Positions 10,010 to 19,900 of a stretch of DNA of 38,563 bases are shown here, piece after piece. Below the pieces are notes generated by a model that was not told the DNA's origin, did not search any database, and saw only the letters and a list, made by a program, of their open reading frames with translations. A program made the position numbers and the translations under genes. Within the stretch, counting starts at the first letter, position 1; each line of letters starts with the position of its first letter. Location of the stretch: NCBI GenBank assembly GCA_002081555.1, contig KV921087.1, forward strand, positions 1,105 through 39,667. Reading direction: 5' to 3'. Source of the stretch: Protostelium mycophagum (Eukaryota > Evosea > Variosea > Protosteliida > Protosteliaceae).

Positions 10010-13000
10010 TCAAAAATATCTCGAGACTTTGAGCTCTTCCAAATGCCGCATTGCATCGCCTCCTCTCTTATGGATGTCCATTTGAGGCGCGAACTTTGGC
10101 CGTACGATGGAAGTGTTTAGTTGTGAGAACTTTGGCCGATGTTCTTGTGATGTGTGCAGACTATGAGGATGTCAACTCATGTTTCCATCTCTACAAAAAC
10201 GTACCATCTCTTGACTATATTCCGGAAGGCGGGATTCTGTACATCTGGTAATTCACCCTTCATCACGTATGTCCCCAGGTTATTCGGCGAAATATCCTCG
10301 TACAATGATTCTGCTCCGTTGTAGATCACCTGGAATCAATGTCATCTTGATGTCACGAGATCTTTTTCGAGCATGGCCTAATCGTCATCACATCTGCATC
10401 ATCATCACAACCGGCCACAGTTGTACAGCTGCACAGACAAAACAATACGAGACATGTATCCAAATACCAGATAGCTTATACCCACCCAAAGCGTTATGCC
10501 ATAAGACCAAACGTCACTCTTAACACTAGTCTGCTCGCCCATGAATAGCTCCGGGGCCCAGTATCTCTTGTCGACGCCCAGATTGTCTACATCTGTCAAC
10601 ACGGGGAGGTATGACTTGTGAGATCTCTCAAGGTTTCCCAACTTGGCATAGAGGAGGTTGCCCTCGAGCATGCAGAAGATCGAAGAGGGGTGGACGTTGC
10701 CATGAACGATGTGATTTGCCTCTAAGTAGATGAGAGCATCAAGCAGATCTACAGATCTGACACTTGTTAGATCTTTCCTCAACATGCAATAGCAAGGTAC
10801 TGCAAGTGTTTAAACCCTCGGCAGCCGCACGTTCATTTCAAGTCAGTTACCGCGGGTCGTGGTAAGGAGTTTATTAAATGTGTTTGCGAATTTGCTAACT
10901 ACATGAATAAAAATATCAATTTAAATTTTGCAAACATCCACAAAAACTTGAAGGTTGAGAGCTCATTTCAAAAGTCCATCCATTCTATTTCTAGGAGATA
11001 CTCACATCTTGTCAAAGTTATATGTATACTGTTCATCATCTAAATAATCAGCAAGGGTCCGGTCACCACCATCTTCCAACACCATACATAGAAATCTGGA
11101 ATCATCAGTGAAATCATCATGAAATCACCAGTGAAATCATCAATGAAATCACAACGAGACGCACCCCTGTGGATCAGAATATTCTGTCATGTATTGAACG
11201 ATGTTGGGATGATGCATCTTCTGAGACATCATCAGTGATTGAAACCCAAAAATGCATCCACTCTAAAAAGAAGACGCACTTGCATCTATTTGTCCAACAA
11301 ATGAAGTTGTACCAAACAGTAAAGAAGACGCATCTTATCGTGACCGCCGCAAATCACCAACAGAAGAAACAACATCTTTCAACGGAATACACTTGGTGCA
11401 CTCCCAGGTTCCCACCTTCAGCAAGGCGCATTCGTTTCTAAGTACTTCATTGTGCGTATTTCTCGCCGCCTTCTTCACTTGCACTGGCGTATTACCGTAC
11501 TGTACCGCTTTGTACAACACATTGAACTCGTCTACAACCAGTCAACTCTTTGTGAGATTGTCGAATTCACCTTTATGGATGATCCTGCCGTATTCTATAT
11601 CTCTATCAATGCTTGGTACCATCTCAATCACGAAATCGTCCTTCTGCATCCTTTCAATACGGTTGTTAAGGCACTTGAACCACGGTTGTAACCGAGCACA
11701 ACTCGAATGTGTTGTGTACACACAGAATTTCAACGAGATTTCCTTACCTTCTTTCTGGCCCGCTTTAAAGCGAAGAAAATGATCAGAAACAATAAGATGA
11801 AGACCACTATTGGCACAAGAAAGGCCAGCACAATGATAATCCAGAACACGTTACGGTAGTTTGTGGGAATGTCTCCAGCATATGGAGGGATTGCAGTCAA
11901 GGCTCCGACGGAGAAGTTTGTCAGGTGATTGCAGGAGCACGTGACCGAGAAATTTCCGGTAAAATTCGTGGTGATGCCGGTGGAGTCCCAAGCCTTCAGG
12001 TCTTCGTCCCAAAATAGACACACTGGGTCTGACGTCATCAGTCTTCATGTCTCTCGGTAATAACTCCGTGATGACGTCACCGTACTTGATATGTTAGAGT
12101 TCAGGGGGATGACAATGTCTATTGTATAGTTTGCGTCTCGTACTTCTAATGGAGATCCGATTTTGTCCAGGAAATTGACCCCGATGACGTCACTGAATCT
12201 GTCAAAGTGTCAAAGTCTTCTCATCTAATGTGTGATGACTCACATCAGCTGGGTTTGGATATCGAAGAAGGGGTTGTTTGTTAACGTGGTGAGAGATACG
12301 GTAGTTACCGTGATGTTTCTGGCAGACAGTGAAGATATGAGCGATGGAGGGACAGTGACAGACGTCTTCACGCTTGCATCTTTTACCTGAAATGATGAGC
12401 TCATTAGAGGTGAAATATATCCCAAATAACTGCATATTGCGATAGAGCCGCTGTTCCACAAAATACGAAGACGATGAAACCGAGTCAAAACCACGCCATA
12501 ACTCGTTTACAAAGCCACAAACACAAAGTGCACTCCTTCACTTCCATCATACTAACTTGAGCTTCACCTGTTTCAAGATGAGAGTCCGCCCTGCAGATAC
12601 AGTTGTGGCCGAAAATACTGCACTCGTCCCGTTCACATAAACGTCGAGTCCATTGGAGCCCCTCACAGTCGCGGCGATGGTGTCTGTAAGCATACTGAAG
12701 AAGGTGGTGTTATATGATGAGCTGAGAGAGTTCAAGAATAGCTTTGCAGTGGATGAGGTGATGGCAGAGGAATTGCTGCGGATGATTTGCATGATGGCTG
12801 GTATCATTAAGAAATGATGATGCAAGAGATTGAACACTTGACTCACCATCTAGTGTTAAACACCTCTGCAATGCCTAGAATACATCAATACTATGTCTAA
12901 AGGAATCCACAAAAACTTATTTTTATTGAAAAATAAATTTCGTGGTTTATAAGAATAAAAGAGTACCGAAGTGACTGGAGAACAGGACATCAAAATGGCA

Positions 13001-15708
13001 CTACACGGTGTATCCGCATTATTGGCCAGAATGCCACACTCTTGGGTCAGACATTCAGAATAAGAGGTCCCGTTATTGTTGTAGTATCCGTACAATGACG
13101 TGATGAGGTTAGTTGTAGAATTGAAAGGGGGAAGATACGGTAAGCAGGGAATACACAGTGTGGTGTTGTCGGCATAATCTGTACAGGGTTGAAACACGAA
13201 GGGCAGGGTGTTGGATATCTACAACGAGTCAAGCATGTTGGGTCTTGAAATGCTCTCAAAGTGATGTAAAATACTCAATGCCACTCTTTCTTTTGTAGAG
13301 TTGTGATGTCTGAGTGCGACGACTGTGAAAAACATTTCTATTAATACAAGATTGTATTTATCTTTGTAATGATTGTTTCTGCAGCTTCGCTGCAGGCTCT
13401 TTTGGACAAATGATTGATTTCAGAATGTTATACCCACTTTTGTGGTCCCATTATAATTATTCTTCACGTTCACGAAATAGCTCAGTGACGAGTTAATCGA
13501 CCTCAAGACATCTCTGGAGATATCAACTGTCGCGTTGTAGACGCCATATGCAGTCAAAGCATTCGAGGAAATGGAAGTGTTGTAACTCTTGGACGAGTAG
13601 ATTTGTAGTTGGCTGGTTCTATTGTTGAAGAACAATCCTTCTAACTCCACCTGAATAAATACGATGAGACTTTAAAAATAACACTCTTCAGACAAAAATA
13701 TTATTTTCTGGTGATTCAACAATAAAATAGAACGATTGATGACGTCATCGTTCTACAACACTGTAAACTCACCTTAGTTCCGTTGACCAACTTCACCGAT
13801 GATAAATATGGCGTGAAAGCCGTAAAGACAGCGGACTTCCTGCCGTCAATCGCGACCTGTATTGTTCTCTCTGCCAAAGAAACTTGAGTGAAATTTGAGG
13901 TAGAATTCGAGGTGAAATTGGCCGTAGAATGTGTCAGGGAATTTGTTGTGGAAATTTCTGTGAAACTTGTCGTGGAAATTTCTGTGAAACTTGTCGTAGA
14001 GATTTCTGTGAAACTTCTCGTAGAAATTATTTCAGAACCCTCTGTGGAGTTTGACGTGAAGTCTGTCATCAAATCTGCCGTGGTATTCAAGTCAAGAATG
14101 ATCCACGTGTAGCTCGATGACGTGGCGTTGTAGATATCTGAGTTATAGGAAATGTTGATGTATTGAGGGTCGGTCCAAAAATTTGAACCGGAGATGTTGA
14201 AAAGATTGGGAAATTTCGAGACGGTCAAATCTGTGATTATGGGAGAGGAGTAATTGTACGCAACTACAATGGTGTAGTTGTACCCGTTTAAATCTGCCTC
14301 TAGTGAAGTGAAATTGGAGGTAATCCCTGGGACTACAACGAGTCAATTTTAATTTTGCGAAAAATCAATTCGTGAGACTAAAAATAGACTTCACCTGCGT
14401 TGATCGCGAAATAAGTGTCGTTTCCGCCGTAAGGACTGTCAAAAAATCCAAATCTAGTACCTCTTATATAGACTGGACCTGATCATGTGTCAAGACATAC
14501 TTATCTCCATGAAATGTCGACAAGGTGTTTACCTCCTGACGTCGGACTCTCGCTTGTCGACATTATCTCTGGTGCACAAGTATTGAAACCCTCAGAAGTG
14601 TTGTAGAAGGGGGAAGGGAGTGGATTTCCGATGAAATTTCCTTGAAATTCCACCGTACAATTCGGATTTCTAATTTTAGACCAGTAAGGAACGCCGGAGA
14701 ATTGATTTTGAGAGATGTCATAAAATGTCAAATTGGGAAATAGACCCGTGTCAGGTGTACATCCCGTCAGAAAATTCCAGGATAAATCTTGGGAAAATTC
14801 AGCGAAAATAGAATAATCGAGCCATTGTATGCCAAACGAATTTTTAATTGTGCGGTGAAGGCGAAATATCTCACGGTAATAACCGTGATTTCTCATCTAT
14901 ATCGTTCGAGCCATCGTAAAAGGTGCAAAAAAATATATCTGTGCCTCAGCAACTGCACGTGATGCATGTACAAAAGACTGACCTAAATACTGGATGTTCT
15001 CTAAAGACCAATAATCAGGTGGAAGTTCTGTGATGTTATTTCGAGACAAATCGAGCGTGATCATGTTGTTTAATCGCACGATGTTCTTTGGTATGGACGC
15101 GATCTGATTCTCTCGCAGGTGCAAAGATGTCAGTGAAGTCATATTGCCGATGCTTTGAGGTAGGGAGGTGAGGTTGTTGTAGGAAGCGTCTAATGTTGTG
15201 AGATTGTGAAGATTCGTGACATCCTCGGACAATGTATCGAATTGATTGAAGCTGATGTTTAAAAATGTGAGTTGTGTGAGATTGGCAAGAGATTTTGGAA
15301 AAAATGTGAGGAGATTGCTGCTCAGTGACAAATGTTGGAGAGGCAGCCGACCAATGGATGTTGGCAGTGATTCTATATGATTATCATCGACTGCCAGAGA
15401 GGTCAAATTTGAAAGTTGTCCGAGACTTTCTGGAAGTGATCCGGTGAGGTTGTGACTGCTGAGATCTATATTCAACACATGTGAAGCGTTGTCACAAGTG
15501 ATTCCATTCCAAATGCATATGTCCAAACTTGTGTTCCAAAACTCTGCATTGATCCAATTCTGACCTTGATCTATCTAAGAACTCCATTTTGGATGAAATG
15601 ATTATATATACCTTGGAGAGAATCATACAAGTCGATCAGAACACTCCGATCATCTGCAATTGCTGAAGTTATGATCAACAAGTATAGGACCGTCAACAGC
15701 CCACGCAT
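10010..15708 (-). CDS. Receptor: signal peptide, LRRs, IPT/TIG-like, GPS motif, TM, tyrosine-kinase-like pseudokinase
   Basis: Multi-exon single-pass receptor. The ATG at 15706-15708 opens a signal peptide (MRGLLTVLYLLIITSAIA). LRR_NT-type cap and LRRs follow (~15560-14900; CIWNGITCD, then 6-8 repeats such as LTSLHLRENQIASIPKNI). A proline/glycine IPT/TIG-like start (SESPTSGGPVYIRGTRFG, ~14550-14440) leads into an Asn-glycosylation-rich ectodomain with 8-residue S/T repeats and a Cys-rich patch (~13200-12970). The GPS motif is at ~12020-11900 (PVCLFWDEDLKAWD ... CSCNHLTNF). The TM helix (VFWIIIVLAFLVPIVVFILL) is followed by basic KRARKK. The kinase domain runs from ~11690 to 10010: IIHKGEFDNL, VQVKKA (Lys kept), HHPNIVQYM, MVLEDGGDRTLADYL, IVHGNVHPSSIF, YWAPEL, SDVWSYGITLWV, EHRPKFSQL. 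HRD is HGN and DFG is GNL, so it should be catalytically dead. Stop at 10010-10012. Ligand and partner are unknown. Confidence 0.85.
13940..14034 (-). repeat. 24-bp minisatellite encoding STTSFTEI repeats
   Basis: About four direct copies of a 24-bp unit (on + : AAACTTGTCGTGGAAATTTC plus TGTG, with variants) lie in the receptor ectodomain exon. Read on the minus strand they encode tandem STTSFTEI units, likely an O-glycosylated stalk. Each unit contains the palindrome GAAATTTC or a variant of it. Confidence 0.85.
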
Positions 15709-15825
15709 CAGTGCATGAAACGAAGAAGTGTCGGTTTCGTACCCAAAAGAATTATTCGCAAACTCTTCGGAAAAGTAGTTAAAATCCTCGAAATAAATAT
15801 AAATCAAGGCTCTGCAACCAGCAGC

Positions 15826-16105
15826 TTACTCGTTTACTCGTTTATTCAGCCGCAAGTTGGCCTGTTTTACAACTGGCCTGTGTGCATCGCACGTGCGGTG
15901 ATCGGCCTCTGGGCCAAGCCGTTACCCCGGCTCAGGGTAAAGTATTGGTGAGTTGTCGGTTTGTGCCTCTATGTGTCATTGTATTCTTCTATATATGGAA
16001 AATATCCAAGTCATTTGGGACTCTGCGTACTTATTTGTTTGTTGATGGTGTTGTGGTCTATTGGATCTCTTCAATGAAACGTTTTTGTGGTCTTGAGACT
16101 CTCTT
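15826..16105 (+). repeat. Dispersed repeat, copy 1
   Basis: Begins with short TTTACTCG direct repeats, then TTTATTCAGCCGCAAGTTGG, a GC-richer core (GTTACCCCGGCTCAGGGTAA) and a T-rich tail ending GAGACTCTCTT. A second copy in the same orientation is at 33214-33448. Copy 1 carries about 20 extra bases (around GTGCGGTGATCGGCCTCTGG) that are missing from copy 2. It has no coding potential. It could be a SINE, MITE or solo LTR; no clear terminal repeats or target-site duplications were identified by eye. Confidence 0.8.
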
Positions 16106-16192
16106 GTTCGGTGATCTTGTATGTTCAGGGGATAGTAGTTCATCATAGTGATCAGGTGAGGGGGGATCTGGTGGTTTGGGTGGGTGGGCCTC

Positions 16193-16292
16193 NNNNNNNN
16201 NNNNNNNNNNNNNNNNNNNNNNNNNNNNNNNNNNNNNNNNNNNNNNNNNNNNNNNNNNNNNNNNNNNNNNNNNNNNNNNNNNNNNNNNNNNN
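16193..16292. other. Assembly gap (100 N)
   Basis: Exactly 100 unknown bases, which usually denotes a scaffold gap of unknown true size. It follows the dispersed repeat and a G/T-rich stretch, and removes the 5' part of the GST gene. Confidence 0.99.
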
Positions 16293-16779
16293 ACTTTCAG
16301 CTCTTTGAGTCCAGAGCCATCATCAGATACCTCGTCGATGCACACGGAAACGGAAGCAGTCTGTACCCCAAAGATGCCAAGAAGAGGGCTGTGATCGAGC
16401 AATGGATCTCTATTGAACAGTCCAACTACAACGCAGCAGACAAGATTGTCGGCGAGCTCTTCTTCAAGCCCATGTTTGGTGGTTCTGCCGACGATGCAGT
16501 TGTATGTTCTCATGACATGACACCTTCTCATCAGCGCAGGTTCAGGCAGAAGACAAGAGATTGCACAGCACTCTGTCTGTCTTAGACAAGCACCTCTCTG
16601 CACAGGACTACTTCGCCGGTTCCGATTTTACTCTCGCTGATGTTGTCTACATGCCCTACACTGACTACCTTCTCAAAATCAAAGAGTACTCCAATGTGCT
16701 GGACAAGTATCCTAACTTTAAGGCATGGTGGGGAAGAGTCTCTTCTCGCCCCTCTTGGACCAAGGCAACTTCCCTCTAA
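16293..16779 (+). CDS. Glutathione S-transferase, 5' part lost in gap
   Basis: Conjugates glutathione to electrophiles; cytosolic. The visible part starts mid-domain with FQLFESRAIIRYLVDAHG, the end of the thioredoxin-like N-domain, with the ESRAI glutathione-binding segment seen in phi-like and fungal GSTs. It continues with AVIEQWISIEQSNYN. A short intron (about 16502-16542, GTATGT...GCGCAG) joins to VQAEDKRLHSTLSVLDKHLS. The alpha-helical C-domain motif AGSDFTLADVVYMPYTDYLL is well kept, and the protein ends KAWWGRVSSRPSWTKATSL with TAA at 16777-16779. Start codon and catalytic N-terminus are inside the assembly gap, so this is a partial gene, not a proven pseudogene. An AATAAA follows the stop directly. 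Confidence 0.85.
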
Positions 16780-16977
16780 AATAAACATGATAGCATGACG
16801 TTATTGTACACTCTTTGATGATCCAAAGGCATTAGTTGGGATCTTAAATCTGCCCGAAAGTGTCGCGAAAGAAGGAAATTTCCACTCGTGTTGTAGATTG
16901 GCACTTTTAATTGAAACGTGGAATCGGGCAGCGGAGGGTTCGGATAAATTGATGACGATCAACATAAATCAAACCAC

Positions 16978-19900
16978 ATGCAGCAGAGAGTTTTGCAACT
17001 AGGAAAGTTGCAGTCCTTATTAGAATGGACATTCATCACAATCTTCATCTGCATTTTTGTGTGGACAGACGCCCCTGCCCTGCGCAGTGATATCACACAG
17101 TACAATTACTCGTATCATACGGTCAAGAACTTCCCATCTAGCTCACATTCTCTTTCAAAATCGAAGCTAGCCATACTTAGGAGGGATTCCATGAATGCCT
17201 TACGCAAGACGAGAGACTCTGTTGGTGAATTTTGGGCCGGTTTTTCACTACAGGACGAGAAGTCATGGGAGCTAGTGGGAAACATAGCTGCCACAGCTGC
17301 GGGTATCCTGCTCCTCTACATTTTGAGCACCATTTCAAGGGTGAGTGAAGGTTTTTTGCAGCAAATTTTACTTGGAGTGATCAGGCTTTTAAAAATGTGT
17401 CACACATTTTTGGGATGACTTTGATCATACATGAAATTGGGAATCCATAAAAGATATACATTTAAATGTACACAGTGGGTGGCAGAGTTTAGAGTGAGAA
17501 TAGAACAGCGACAACCCAAGAATGACGAAACCATCGACTATGATGAACGTGTGAAGGTCGTCCTGACCACCTCATCCTCTGGTAATAACCGTGTAGAATC
17601 CACGTTAACTCAGGTGCCCACTCTGCCCCTTTGTTTTCTCGGTTTTTGGGCAGGAATTTACGAATACCTCGCCAACTTTGACTCCATCGTCTTTACATGC
17701 ATCGGCCTACTGCAATACTCTTTATTGGGACAGACAAAGAGTATAGTACCTCTCATGATCTTTGCCATCCCATTCGCAGTCAATGGTGCAGTCAACCAAT
17801 TCCAAGTGAGTTTTTAAAACCTTTTTAGCGGGAAGGTTTTCTTCGAAATGATTTGGCGCGGGAAATCTTTCATTCAAATTTGAAAGAGAGCTGAATGTCT
17901 CAGTTGAGGAGGAGAGACGATTCTATCAACACACAATCGGTGCTCATCTACAACGGGGACAGTATCACGGACATCAAGAGGCACACCGAAAGGATTTGGG
18001 AAACGGTACAGGCGGGGAGATATAAAAAAACACAGAGACAATTCCTTAAGAGGGGAGACATCATACTCGTCAAGTCAGTATTCTTTCAAGTTGAAAAAAA
18101 TCTATTTTTAGAATTTGAAGCTAAAGAAAACAGGTCTGGAGGGATAATGCCAGCAGATTGTGCAGCATTGGGGATATACATCGGGAAAACACCAATTTCT
18201 TCAAAATCAAAACGTGAGTTGTAGTGCCAGGAGACGTCGAGATTTCGGTGAAATTTCTGACGAAAATAGCACAATCGCCATTTGTAGATACATCGGACTA
18301 TACCATTTTTACTGATGAAAAAGGACTCACTGGCGAGGACCGAACCCAGCACAAGAAGATTCTTTCCCTGGGACAACAGGCTCAAATAATCGTGCCTGTC
18401 ACTTCTGACACTTTTTACATCCCCGACCCTCATGTGGGGAGGGAGGGAAAAGACCACAGCTGGGTTTGTTTCCAGGATACCAGCGTATTTGTCGACAAGA
18501 TGCCGGTGGACTCTTTCGGTTACGTACTCATGATGGTCCTTCGTGTCGGTACGTAAAGTCCACGAAATTTCGTCGGATTTCACTCAGATTTACAGGGTCG
18601 GAAACAAAAGCTAGCCGCAAGGACTCGGCACTTCCTTCTGCTTATCACTCACAACTACAACGCTTTATTCGCAGAGCGATGCTCCTCACCATAGGCCTTT
18701 TGTTCATCACCGTCTCCCTGGATACCATTTTGGTCAGATATTATTGTTCCATCTACAGCGACCACCCCGCTCAGGGGGTCTCCCCGGGGAGATTATTCGT
18801 TCTACAACTGTTGTACCAGAACATGATGATCCCGATGTCGTTACGACAAGCACTCATGACGGTAAGACCTAAAAATCATGAATTTTCTACGAAATTTCTG
18901 AGATCGGCAGGTTTGCTTGTGGAGGAAGAGCTCATTCCAGCCGATGACGTGTAACAGTTGGGACAAACAAGAAGTCTTAATGGACGTAGAGGTACATAAT
19001 TTTCTTCGAAATTTCCCTGAAATTTCAGGTGGTATGTACAGACAAAACGGGCACCCTCACACGTAACGAGATGTTTTTACAAACTGTCGGAATTTTTAAC
19101 AAATCCGGTCGTCTCCTGGTCCGTTCAAATTCCCCCAAGTCTGTCTACAACGCGATACACAATGAAATCTCATTGAAATTTCAGGTCAATCCTTGCGCCT
19201 CATTTCCCCCCGATGTGGAAATCGAAATCAGACCCCAGTGTAAAGATGATAGACACTGATGGGAACACGTGTGATGACGTCACTATTCATGGAATGGATA
19301 ATGCATTATTTTACCATTACGTCATCACGTCAGACGAGAGCGTGAACGGGCCGAAAAAACAGCCGGAGGAGGCGGCATTTTTGGATTCAATTCCCGCCAA
19401 AATGACGCGGAATGACAAATACCCCCCCGGCTCAATCGCCAAGTCTCAAACTAGTGAGTTTGTACCCAGAATTTTTTGCAAATCCAACTGAAATTTCACA
19501 AAAATCGATCAGAATTTTCCTCGATATTTCTGATATTTTTTCTGACTCGTTGTAGAATCGAAATACCGAAGCGGGGAAGTGTCATATCTTTATAAAGAGA
19601 AGGAATATAACATGGAAGTGGTCTGTTCTCTGGGGCTTAACAAAGAGCTATTGGTCAAAGCTGAGATAGTACGCGCTGACTCTTTATCACGTGACGCGTT
19701 GTCACACTCTTTTTGTGAGAATTTTATAATACCATTTACATTGTACTAAATATCTTGTTAAGATATAAATATTCCAAGTACTGACTCGTCCTAGCGGCTA
19801 CAGAGCAGGCGGCTTACTTTGTGATATGCCAATCTAGCGAAGAGTTTTTGGCGGGAGAAACGGGGATACCCCCCCACCCCTCCAACAGCCGGAGGATTTC

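Noticed and set aside
11169-11441. 90-codon plus-strand ORF
   Set aside because: It lies antisense to the kinase N-lobe exons and introns and has no recognisable domain.
11530-11560. In-frame TGA in the kinase N-lobe suggesting a pseudogene or a 15-nt intron
   Set aside because: A 39-nt intron (GTTGAC...CAAAG) removes the stop and yields the expected G-loop to VAIK order (HKGEFDNLTKTVQYGN), so no broken gene is needed.
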